In this document: positions 1 to 10,024 of the stretch, one piece after another
How the letters are laid out: each line of letters starts with the position of its first letter
Position numbering within the stretch: position 1 is the stretch's first letter
Assembly: GCA_016584305.1 (NCBI GenBank)
Contig: JACEEZ010022629.1
Coordinates: forward strand, 95,798-159,797
Source of the DNA: Chionoecetes opilio
Lineage: Eukaryota > Arthropoda > Malacostraca > Decapoda > Majidae
Direction of reading: 5' to 3'
DNA: 64,000 bases
Notes under the pieces: model-generated
The model's database searches: none
The model's input: the letters and a program-made list of their open reading frames with translations, nothing else
Told to the model about the DNA's origin: nothing
Program-made: the position numbers and the translations under genes

Positions 1-324
1 AATTCTCGTCGAAACACCCACCAAGAACTCTCGCTGGGAACTCGCCGACTTGGAAATTTTCAGTGACATTTCCACTTGTAATAGATGAAAAGGAGGAATA
101 AAGGCTATTTCATTATAGAACACCACATTTTTCACTTGTCCCAAAACACTAAAACTGCAGTTAGACATTTGTAAGGTAACCTGACATAACTGGGGGGTTG
201 CGGCTAGCCCAGTTATGTCAGGTTACTTACCCTTTTGTCTCACCCTTTTATAACTTGCAGAAAAGGGAAGAAAGACCTGCAACCTACCAGCCAGTGCAGC
301 CATCTGTCTGCTGACACACACGCC
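1..324. other. Flank upstream of the NDUFAF3 start
   Basis: No protein-coding gene is recognisable here. A pyrimidine-poor but plausible 3' splice acceptor ends at 260, so 261-324 may be the 5' UTR part of the first coding exon of NDUFAF3. The only other structure is the inverted repeat at 171-230. Confidence 0.4.
171..230. repeat. Short inverted repeat (hairpin)
   Basis: Two arms of about 23 nt, one ending in ACATAACTGGG and the other starting CCCAGTTATGT, are complementary except for a one-base bulge. They enclose a loop of about 12 nt. It lies about 95 bp before the NDUFAF3 start codon. It could be a small MITE remnant or a hairpin in the 5' leader. Confidence 0.8.
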
Positions 325-669
325 ATGTTTCGTCGACTAATGACTAACTCACAGCGACTCATGCCTCCTGGGTGAGTATGTTCATCTGTGTGTTCCTCTT
401 CTCTGTCATATCATCTTAAAAATGTCTGATGTACTCAAAGGGCCAAAAATAACTCTTAATTGATCTGTACGTAGGTATATCTGTTGCATATTCTGCTCTG
501 AATGTCTATTATAGTACCTGCTCTTATTGTTCTGATATAATGTCTATTTTGTAATGAAGTTTATTCCTAGGAGCTTGTTCAAGAGGGTGGCCACAGGAGA
601 AGTGTCTTGCATGCCTACCCACACAGCTTAATCCTTAACACACTCATCTACTGATTTTTTTTTCTCTCT

Positions 670-701
<32 letters not shown>

Positions 702-710
702 CTCTCTCTC

Positions 711-742
<32 letters not shown>

Positions 743-751
743 CTCCCCTCT

Positions 752-786
<35 letters not shown>

Positions 787-817
787 CTCTCTTCCTCTCC
801 TCTTCTCTCTCTCTCTC

Positions 818-853
<36 letters not shown>

Positions 854-1196
854 TCCTCTCTCTCTCTCTCTCCTTCCCCCCCCTCTCTCTCTCTCTCTCA
901 TGCACCCACACCTGGCATGTCCACAATAATATATCAATAAACAACTATAGACTATTGTAGCACAGCACTATAGCCAATGACTACATAAACACTACCTACT
1001 TTATTTCCAGAGGTATGAGGGTGCCAGGAGCCATAAGGGTGCCTGGAGACATGAGAGTACCAGTCCTGCCCACAGCCTCGCCATCACCAGCCTGGCAACA
1101 GCCCTGCCGTCTGCAACACAACGATGACCGAAGTGTTGTGAAGGTGTTGAACATGGAGAGTGATGCTGGGTTGATGGTGGATGCCTTCAGTCAGGT

Positions 1197-1249
<53 letters not shown>

Positions 1250-1472
1250 GAGGAAGAGAGAGAGAGAGTTTCTGAGATTGGAAGAGAGAGAGAGTTGAGA
1301 TGGAAGAGAGAGAGAGAGAGAGTCTGAGATGGAGAGAGAGAGAGAGAGTTTCTAAGATTGGAAGAGAAGAGAGAGAGAGAGAGTTTTTTAGATTGGAAGA
1401 GAGAGTTTCTTACATTGAAAAAGAGAGTTTCTGAGATTGGAAGAGAGAGAGAGAGAAAGAGAGTTTTGAGAC

Positions 1473-1515
<43 letters not shown>

Positions 1516-1564
1516 GAGGAGAGAGAGAGAGATTTGAGAGAGAGAGAGAGAGAGAGAGGAGAGA

Positions 1565-1606
<42 letters not shown>

Positions 1607-4561
1607 CTGAGATTGAAAAAGAAAAGAGGAATACCATGAGTAAGAGTAAAGACTGTAGCTTAAGAGAAGAAGTAAATAAAGTAGGAAAAGGGAAATTATG
1701 AGCATAGCCTTTCATATATGAATGAATCTATGTTAAAGGTAATAGCATCATTAATTAGGCCAACTCTAGAGAATGCATTAGTAGTAAGGAATTCCCATCT
1801 AAAATCATATACTAGATAAGATTGAAAAATTACTACCTGCAGCTACAAGATGGGACCTAAGCCAAAGAAATGTGAGCAATGAAGAAAGATGAGTTCATTG
1901 AATTCACTAAACCTAAAAAAAACAACTAAAAGAGAGAAGGAAATACAATAGTTATGAGATAAGAACAAAAGGAGAAACACTGGAAGAAGAAGAGGAGGAA
2001 AAGAGACACACCCACATACATCTTGTCTTAGTCCTTAGTCATCTCTTATCTTTATTACCTTCCTTATTATCCTTATATCCTTATTAGTCATCTCTTAGCC
2101 TTAGTCATCTCTTATCTTTATTACCTTCTTTATTATCCTTATATCCTTATTAGTCATCTCGTATCTTTATTACCTTCCTTATTATCCTTATATCCTTATT
2201 AGTCATCTCTTAGCCTTAGTCATCTCGTATCTTTATTACCTTCTTATATCTTTATCCTTATTATATCTCTTAGCTTAGTCATCTCGTTATCTTTATTACC
2301 TTCCTTATTATCCTTATATCCTTATTAGTCATCTCTTAGCCTTAGTCATCTCGTATCTTTATTACCTTCCTTATTATCCTTATATTTATTCTCTTATTAG
2401 TCATCTCTTATCTTTATTACCTTCTTATTATTATCCTTATTTTTCTCTTACTTAGTCATCTCGTATCTTTATTACCTTCCTTATTATCCTTATCTTATTA
2501 GTCATCTTAGCTTAGTCATCTCGTATCTTTATACCTTCTTTATTATCTATATCCTTATTAGTCATCCTTAGCTTAGTCATCTCTTATCTTTATTACCTTC
2601 CTTATTATCCTTATATCCTTATTAGTCATCTCTTAGCCTTAGTCATCTCTTATCTTTATTACCTTCCTTATTATCCTTATATCCTTATTAGTCATCTCTT
2701 AGCCTTAGTCATCTCGTATCTTTATTACCTTCTTTATTATCCTTATATCCTTATTAGTCATCTCTTAGCCTTAGTCATCTCGTATCTTTATTACCTTCCT
2801 TATTATCCTTATATCCTTATTAGTCATCTCTTAGCCTTAGTCATCTCGTATCTTATCACCTCTTATATCCTTAATCCTATTGTTTCAGCCTCACTCGTAT
2901 CTTTTCATTCTTATTTCCTTTTCCTATTATCATCTCTTAGCCTTAGTCATCTCGTATCTTTATTACCTTCTTTATTATCCTTATATCCTTATTAGTCATC
3001 TCTTAGCCTTAGTCATCTCTTATCTCAGTCAGCTCACCTTCATCAAATCCTCAGGTTGGGTTTCGCCTCAACAACGGCCTCTCAGTCATGGGTCCCGTGG
3101 CGCTGTTCCCCAGGACAATCCTCAGCTGGAAGGTGGAGAAAGCGTCCGACATCAACGAAGACTCACTCTCGCTCTTCTACCTGCTGGAGCCTAAGATTGG
3201 TGAGTTGATGTGTGTTCATGTATGCATATTAAATTTTGCTTTAACCCCTTGAGACCCAGAGCGTAATTTCCATTGTAATCTGGGTACCATTAGACAATTT
3301 TTAGTGAATAATAAGCAATGTTTTATAGATATGACCTGTTTAGTATCCTTGTCAACTATCTAATTTGGTATATTCAGTTACTTTTCGTAATTTTATGGCT
3401 CGACTACATACAATTTTTGATAGATTTGGGTGTGAAGGGGTTAATATATTTTGTCCCTTCCAGACTTGCTGATCCTGGGTGTGGGTGACAAGGGAAGCTC
3501 TTTTGACTTCAGCATTATACGATTCATGAAGCAGAAAGGCATCAACTTGGAGGTACGGGAGAGAAAGGAGTAGAATTTATGAATATACTTAATTGTGGCT
3601 AAGGGCTACATCAAATACATGACAGTAAAACCTCTCATATTCGGACTAATTGGGCCAAGGAGTGGTCCGAGTAATGCAAGGATCCGAATAATGGGGGGAT
3701 TATATATGGGGGGATATGTATATATATAAAAAAAATAAAAAAAATAAAAATTAGGTGTATTAGCTAAGAAATTTCGCCCCCTATAAAAAAAAAGAAAAAA
3801 AAAAACATTCTAGGTGTGTTTTTTTAGTTTTAAGCAAATTTCCCTAATAAAGAAATAAAAAAAAAAAAAAAAAAAAAAGAGGAGGAGGAGGTCCGAATTA
3901 TGTCAAAGTCCGAATAATGAGGGTCCGAATACGAGAGGTTTTACTGTATAGAAATTTGCTTAATTACAGTTTTCCCTCGCGTTAGTAGAAAAGAAGTTCC
4001 AAATAGCAGATGTTATGATTCTTCTCTATGAAAAGATTTAGCAAAGGTGGAAAACAGAAGAGCTAGTGGAAGGCTTAACCCTTGAGGCCCAGAACGTAAT
4101 TTCCATTGTAATTTGGATACCATTAGACGATTTTTAGCGAATATATGCAATATTTTATAGATATGACCTGTTTAGTATCCTTGTCGACTAACTAATTTGA
4201 TATATTAAGTTTCTTTTTGTATTTTTTATGGCTAACAAGACCATTTTATATAGCAAAGGAAAGATGTGGGCGTGAAGGGGTTAAGATCGAATGTAATTTT
4301 CACCTTGTTAATAAAATAGACTGTAGTACCACAATATCACCCAACATGCCCACAACTAACAAGCTCCTTCTCCCTCAGATCATGCCCACAACTAACAAGC
4401 TCCTTCCTCCCTCAGATCATGCCCACAACTAACAAGCTCCTTCCTCCCTCAGATCATGCCCACAAGTAACAAGCTCCTTCCTCCCTCAGATCATGCCCAC
4501 AACGCCTTACCACCTCAACTCCCCAAACCGAGCGCTAACAGCGCTCCTCTCTTCCCCTTAG
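325..4561 (+). CDS. NDUFAF3: NDUFAF3, mitochondrial complex I assembly factor 3
   Basis: The product helps assemble respiratory complex I in mitochondria and belongs to the DUF498/Mth938-like family. Exons are 325-371, 1011-1194, 3055-3199, 3464-3552 and 4490-4561, all with GT/AG borders and consistent phase, giving 178 aa, close to the usual length of about 180. The N-terminus (MFRRLMTNSQRL) is basic and Arg/Ser/Thr-rich, as expected for a mitochondrial targeting sequence. Diagnostic stretches are GLSVMGPVALFPRTILSW, ITEDSLSLF-like NEDSLSLFYLLEPKI and the DLLILGVGDKGSS segment. The last exon starts IMPT and contains LNS.NRALTALL, but lacks the ATFNFL-like stretch expected there, so it may have a small deletion or sequence error. 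Four candidate acceptors precede it. Identity is inferred from family resemblance and not from a database search. Confidence 0.9.
655..898 (+). repeat. (CT)n pyrimidine tract, NDUFAF3 intron 1
   Basis: About 245 nt almost wholly of C and T, mostly CT dinucleotides with short C and T interruptions. It lies upstream of exon 2 (1011-1194). The open frames on the opposite strand (RERERE-type) are composition artefacts. Confidence 0.95.
1195..1612 (+). repeat. (GA)n purine tract starting at the exon 2 splice donor
   Basis: About 415 nt of GA-rich sequence begins inside the 5' splice site itself (CAG|GTGAGAGAGAG), with short GTTTCTGAGATTGG-like interruptions. It is complementary to the (CT)n tract on the other side of the same exon. 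Confidence 0.95.
2028..3026 (+). repeat. 66-bp minisatellite, NDUFAF3 intron 2
   Basis: About 15 copies of a T-rich unit of roughly 66 bp, built around TTAGTCATCTC, TCTTTATTACC and TTATATCCTTATTAG. Several copies carry deletions or single-base changes. It ends about 30 bp before the exon 3 acceptor (exon starts 3055), so its pyrimidine-rich sequence lies next to the splice site. Confidence 0.9.
3241..3444 (+). mobile_element. TTAA-flanked piggyBac-type MITE, copy 1
   Basis: A 204-bp element bounded by TTAA on both sides. Its imperfect inverted ends read CCCCTTGAGACCCAGA on the left and, as the reverse complement of the right end, CCCCTTCACACCC. It has no coding capacity. Three further copies lie at 4075-4284, 34662-34872 and 53041-53254, all in the same orientation. 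It fills most of the 264-bp intron 3 of NDUFAF3. The TTAA target is typical of piggyBac transposons; the family assignment is inferred. Confidence 0.85.
3622..3948 (+). mobile_element. Tigger/pogo-like MITE (family A)
   Basis: Terminal inverted repeats of about 24 bp open with ACAGTAAAACCTCTC and close with GAGAGGTTTTACTGTA. The subterminal sequence repeats the GTCCGAAT/ATTCGGAC motif, and the interior is A-rich with no ORF. TA-flanked CAG ends are typical of the Tigger/pogo branch of Tc1/mariner. It lies in NDUFAF3 intron 4. Confidence 0.8.
4075..4284 (+). mobile_element. TTAA-flanked piggyBac-type MITE, copy 2
   Basis: Same family and orientation as 3241-3444, with TTAACCCTTGAGGCCCAG on the left and GTGAAGGGGTTAA on the right. 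It lies in NDUFAF3 intron 4, so neighbouring introns carry one copy each. Confidence 0.85.
4343..4489 (+). repeat. 37-bp tandem repeat carrying a duplicated 3' splice acceptor
   Basis: Four units, the last three exactly 37 bp at 4379-4415, 4416-4452 and 4453-4489. Each ends CTCCCTCAG and is followed by ATCATGCCCACAA. The same ATCATGCCCACAA also opens the true last exon at 4490. Candidate acceptors therefore end at 4378, 4415, 4452 and 4489. Because 37 is not a multiple of three, only the acceptor at 4489 (or one three units away) keeps the NDUFAF3 frame. Confidence 0.9.
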
Positions 4562-4726
4562 ACTGATGACGGGAGACGCCATGACCCACCTCAGACTTCC
4601 TCACCCATGAGATAGGCGTTAGTTGTGTGGGGTCTATACAACTGTTATTGAACTTGATGGGGTGAGACTACAAGTACCCATCCCTCGTCTGGTCTTCTGT
4701 ATATCCATCCCTTTCTATTTCAGTTA

Positions 4727-4732
4727 AATAAA
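4727..4732 (+). terminator. Polyadenylation signal of NDUFAF3
   Basis: A canonical AATAAA lies 166 bp after the stop codon on the coding strand, with T- and GT-rich sequence after it. Confidence 0.6.
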
Positions 4733-5289
4733 ATGTTTCCTTTGTAATAGAAAAATTGTTATTGGTGAGGCTAATATCAAAGTACCTTAATATACCATTG
4801 TTAGTCGTCGTATACTGGTATATCCTATAATATTTTACTTCAGCTTTAAAGCCGTCAAACCCAAATCATTGTTCCTTTGGCTATAAAAAAATTGTGTTTC
4901 CGATCCTAATATCGAAATAACTTATATACCAATATTAGTCCAATTAGCATTCTATAATTTTTCTTCTCTATGTACCATTCTTGGAATTTTTCCATCATTT
5001 TCATTTTTACCTATGTTTATTTATACCTACTTTTTTAATGGGTGGTGTGTGTAGGAGAATATAAATTTGGGAAGGTAAGTCTCTCTTCTTTGGTGAACTT
5101 CAGTCTGCTCTTTCAAGTCCATTATTTTCTCACCTATTTCTTTCCTTGCCTCATCTTTTTGCCTATCCTACCTAATTTTTCTTACCCAATATTTTCCTCT
5201 ACCTTGTCTTTTCCTGATCCTCATCGTCCTTTATTTTCCCTTAAGTCTTTCCTTCCGGCCTTTGTCTTCCTTTCTCCTCCTGTCTTGAG

Positions 5290-8200
5290 GAGGAGAAATC
5301 TTGTCTTCTCTCCTCCTGTCCTCCTGTCTGTCTTTCTCCTCCTGTCCTCCTGTCTGTCTTTATCCTCCTGTCCTCCTGTCTGTCTTTATCCTCCTGTCTC
5401 CTGTCTGTCTTTATCCTCCTGTCCTCCTGTCTGTCTTTATCCTCCTGTCTCCTGTCTGTCTTTCTCCTCCTGTCTCCTGTCTGTCTTTATCCTCCTGTCC
5501 TGTCTGTCTGTCTTTCTCCTCCTGTCTCCTGTCTGTCTTTATCCTCCTGTCCTCCTGTCTGTCTTTCTCCTCCTGTCTCCTGTCTGTCTTTCTCCTCCTG
5601 TCCTCCTGTCTGTCTTTATCCTCTGTCCTCCTGTCTGTCTTTCTCCTCCTGTCCTCCTGTCTGTCTTTATCCTCCTGTCTCCTGTCTGTCTTTATCCTCC
5701 TGCCCTCCTGTCTGTCTTTCTTCCTCCTGTCTCCTGTCCCGTCTTTATCCTCCTGTCTCCTGTCTGTCTTTATCCTCCTGTCCTGGGCTGTCTGTCTTTC
5801 TCCTCCTGTCTCCTGTCTGTCTTTTCCTCCTGTCTCCTGTCTGTCTTTATCCTCCTGTCCTGTCCCGTCTGTCTTTCTCCTCCCCGTTCTCCTGTCCCGT
5901 CTTTATCCTCCTGTCCTCCTGTCTGTCTTTCTCCTCCTGTCCTCCTGTCTGTCTTTATCCCTGTCCTCCTGTCTGTCTTTATCCTCCTGTCTCCTGTCGT
6001 CTTTTATCCTCCTGTCCTGTCTGTCTGTCTTATCCTCCTGTCCCCCTGTCTGTCTTTATCCCCCTGTCTCCTGTCTGTCTTTATCCTCCTGTCTCCTGTC
6101 TGTCTTTCTCCTCCTGTCCTCCTGTCTGTCTTTTCTCCTCCTGTCCTCCTGTCTGTCTTTATCCTCCTGTCCTCCTGTCTGTCTTTCTCCTCCTGTCCTC
6201 CTTCTGTCTTTATCCTCCTGTCCTCCTGTCTGTCTTTATCCTCCTGTCCTCCTTCTGTCTTTATCCTCCTGTCTCCTGTCTGTCCCTTTTTCCTCCTGTC
6301 CTCCTGTTCTGTCTTTCCCCCTCCTGTCCTCCTGTCTGTCTTATCCTCCTGTCCTCCTGTCTGTCTTTCTCCTCCTGTCCTCCTGTCTGTCTTTATCCTC
6401 CTGTCCTCCTGTCTGTCTTTATCCTCCTGTCCTCCTGTCTGTCTTTCTCCTCCTGTCCCCCCTGTCTGTCTTTTTCCTCCTGTCCTCCTGTCTGTCTTTA
6501 TCCTCCTGTCCTCCTGTCTGTCTTTATCCTCCTGTCTCCTGTCTGGGCTTTATCCCTTCCCCTGTCTGTCTTTTTCCTCCTGTCCTCCTGTCCCCGTCTT
6601 TTTCCTCCTTCCTCCTGTCTGTCTTTATCCTCCTGTCCTCCTGTCTGTCTTTTTCCTCCCGTCCTCCTGTCTGTCTTTATCCCCCTGTCCTCCTGTCTGT
6701 CTTTATCCCCTGTCTCCTGTCCTCCTGTCTGTCTTATCCTCCTGTCCTCCTGTCTGTCTTTCTCCTCCTGTCCTCCTGTCTGTCTTTATCCTCCTGTCCT
6801 CCTGTCTGTCTTTCTCCTCCTGTCCTCCTGTCTGTCTTTATCCTCCTGTCCTCCTGTCTGTCTTTATCCTCCTGTCCTCCTGTCTGTCTTTATCCTCCTG
6901 TCCTCCTGCCCTGTCTTTATCCTCCTGCCCTCCTTTTCTGTCTTTATCCTCCTGTCCCCTGTCTGCCCTTTCTCCTCCTGTCCTCCTGTCTGTCCTTTCT
7001 CCTCCTGTCCTCCTGTCTGTCTTTATCCTCCTGTCTCCTGTCTGTCTTTCTCCTCCTGCCCCTCCTGTCTGTCTTTATCCTCCTGTCCTCCTGTCTGTCT
7101 TTATCCTCCTGTCCTCTGTCTGTCTTTATCCCCCCTTTTCCTCCTGTCTGTCTTTCTCCTGTCCTCCTGTCTGTCTTTATCCTCCTGTCCTCCTGCCCTG
7201 TCTTTATCCCCCTGTCCTCCTGCTGTCTTTATCCTCCTGTCCTCCTGTCTGTCTTTTATCCTCCTGTCCTCCTGTCTGCCCCTTTATCCTCCTGTCCTCC
7301 TGTCTGTCTTTATCCTCCTGTCCTCCTGTCTGTCTTTCTCCTCCTGTCCTCCTCGTCTGTCTTTCTCCTCCTGTCTCCTGTCTGCCCTTTATCCTCCTTC
7401 CTCCTGTCCTGTCTTTCTCCTCCTGTCCTCATGTCTGTTTTTCTCCTCCTGTCCTCCTGTCTGTCTTTCTCCTCCTGTCCTGTCTGTCTGTCTTTCTCCT
7501 CCTGTCTCCTGTCTGTCTTTTCCTCCTGTCCTCCTGTCTGTCTTTATCCTCCTGTCTCCTGTCTGTCTTTATCCTCCTGTCCTCCTGTCTGTCTTTCTCC
7601 TCCTGTCTCCTGTCTGTCCTTTATCCTCCTGTCCTCCTGTCTGTCTTTCTCCTCCTGTCCTCCTGTCTGTCTTTATCCTCCTGTCCTCCTTCTGTCTTTC
7701 TCCTCCTGTCCTCCTGTCTGTCTTTATCCTCCTGTCCTCCTGTCTGTCTTTCTCCTCCTGTCCTCCTGTCTGTCTTTATCCTCCTGTCTCCTGTCTGTCT
7801 TTATCCTCCTGTCCTCCTGTCTGTCTTTATCCTCCTGTCCTCCTGTCTGTCTTTCTCCTCCTGTCCTCCTGTCTGTCTTTTCTCCTCCTGTCCTCCTGTC
7901 TGTCTTTAAATCCTCCTGTCTCCTGTCCTCCTGTCTGTCTTTATCCTCCTGTCTGTCTTTATCCTCCTGTCCTCCTGTCTGTCTTTCTCCTCCTGTCCTC
8001 CTGTCTGTCTTTCTCCTCCTGTCCCCCTGTCTGTCTTTCTCCTCCTGTCCTCCGTCTGTCTTTTCCTCCTGTCCTCCTGTCTGTCTTTCTCCTCCTGTCC
8101 TCCTGTCTGTCCTTTCTCCTCCTGTCCTCCTGTCTGTCTTTACCTCCTGTCCTCCTGTCTGTCTTTATCCTCCTGTCTCCTGTCTGTCTTTATCCTCCTG

Positions 8201-9090
8201 TCTCCTGTCTGTCTTTATCCTCCGTCCTCCTGTCTGTCTTTATCCTCCTGTCCTCCTGTCTGTCTTTATCCTCCTGTCCTCCTGTCTGTCTTTTCCTCCT
8301 CCTGCCCTCCTGTCTGTCTTTATCCTCCTTTTCCTCCTGTCTTCTTTCTCCTCCTGTCCTCCTGTCTGTCCTTTATCCTCCTGTCTCCTGTCTGTCTTTA
8401 TCCTCCTGTCCTCCTGTCTGTCTTTATCCTCCTGTCCTCCTGTCTGTTTTTTCTCCTCCTGTCCTCCTGTCTGTCTTTCTCCTCCTGTCCTCCTGTCTGT
8501 CTTTATCCTCCTGCCCTCCCTGTCCTCCTGTCTGTCTTTATCCTCCTGTCCTGTCTTTATCCTCCTGTCCTCCTGTCTGTCTTTCTCCTCCTGTCCTCCT
8601 GTCTGTCTTTCTCCTCCTGTCCTCCTGCCCTGTTTTTTCTCCTCCTGTCTCCTGTCTGTCTTTATCCTCCTGTCCTCCTGTCTGTCTTTCTCCTCCTGTC
8701 CTCCTGTCTGTCTTTATCCTCCTGTCCTCCTGTCTGTCTTTCTCCTCCTGTCCTCCTGTCTGTCTTTCTCCTCCTGTCCCCTGTCCTCCTGTCTGTCTTT
8801 CTCCTCCTGTCCTCCTGTCCTCCTTTCTGTCTTTCTCCTCCTGTCCTCCTGTCTGTCTTTCTCCTCCTGTCCTCCTGTCCTCCTGTCTGTCTTTCTCCTC
8901 CTGTCCTCCTGTCTGTCTTTCTCCTCCTGTCCTCCTGTCTGTCTTTCTCCTCCTGTCCTCCTGTGTCTTTCTCCTCCTGTCTCCTGTCCTCCTGTCTGTC
9001 TTTATCCTCCTGTCCTGTCTGTCTGTCTTTCTCCTCCTGTCTCCTGTCTGTCTTTCTCCTCCTGTCCTCCTGTCTATCTTTCTCCTCGTC
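5290..9090 (+). repeat. 26-bp pyrimidine-rich minisatellite, 3.8 kb
   Basis: Roughly 145 copies of a 26-bp unit made of TCCTCCTG twice, then TCTGTCTTTA or TCTGTCTTTC, with frequent 1-3 base losses. The plus strand has almost no A or G in positions that would make a stop, so open frames of 955 and 1273 codons run through it. They are artefacts: the protein merely cycles through all three frames of a 26-bp unit (SSCPPVCLYPPV and the like). It lies in the gap between NDUFAF3 and GTF3C3. Local CCC-for-TCC changes suggest consensus errors. Confidence 0.95.
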
Positions 9091-10024
9091 TTGACTCACC
9101 ACGCAGCTGTCATACACGGTGAGGAGAAGCCGTTGCCGCAATAATAAAACTTCTTCCTCCGACAGTCAAGTACTCGCAGCCTTCAGGAGTCTCATATGAA
9201 AGTTAAGTTCCTTTGTGCATCATTCTCATTTACTTACTCATTCATTTTCTCATCCATGTAAGTCTTTACCTGTAGTGTAAAAAATTTAGTGGAGACAAAT
9301 CATCAATTTGTGATATCCGTAATTATTGTTAAAATGTACATAAGAGTTTTAATCATCTATGTAAATACGTACTTCTGGAAATATAAATAAAAGAAATGGG
9401 TTTAATATAGAATGGCTATTAGAATATACAGTGAAATGACGATGATTATGTGTTCTTTCTCCAACTATCATAAGAAAACATAAGAAAATAAGGAAGCTAC
9501 AAGAGGCTGTATATCGGATAGTGTAGTGTGAAGGATTTGTATGTGTGTGTGCCTTATTCCCTCCCCTGTAGACACTGAAGATCAGGTGTGTGTAGGACAA
9601 GGTTAAGGGTGCTGTTTGGTGTGTGCTATCCTACTTATTTAGGATAAAGCCACTTGTATGAGAAATTAATTGCAATACATAATATATACAACATATTTAC
9701 AGTTTTATACAAGGTAATTCTTCTGTTCTGTCTTACTCTAAATAAATACTGAGTGAGATCTAGGTGTGAGGAAGCAGTCACTTGAGAGGTAAAGATTATA
9801 CAACAGAATGATCCATAAATCTAATCAACTCAAGGGGAAGAAAATATGATAAAATGACGTATGAATATAATTATCTCCGTGCAAAATGATGGCCTTAAAT
9901 CTTAACGCGTCTTTCACTCTATCCAAGTCCACAATGCGGGGTCACTCTTTTTTAGATTGTCTGGCACACTCCCCTTTTGTGGCATTAAATCAATCAATCA
10001 ATGTTTTTTAGAAGTAGCATTCCC
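9091..10024. other. Intergenic gap between the minisatellite and the GTF3C3 stop
   Basis: AT-rich sequence with no recognisable gene. It must contain the 3' UTR of the minus-strand GTF3C3. A short fragment at about 9469-9515 matches the dispersed repeat seen at 20582-20725 (ATAAGGAAGCTACAAGAGG). No clear poly(A) signal for GTF3C3 was identified. Confidence 0.4.

Noticed and set aside
5042..9122. Open frames of 955 and 1273 codons on the plus strand
   Set aside because: They are made wholly of a 26-bp repeat that cycles through all three frames; the pyrimidine-rich unit cannot form stops. No non-repetitive domain is present.
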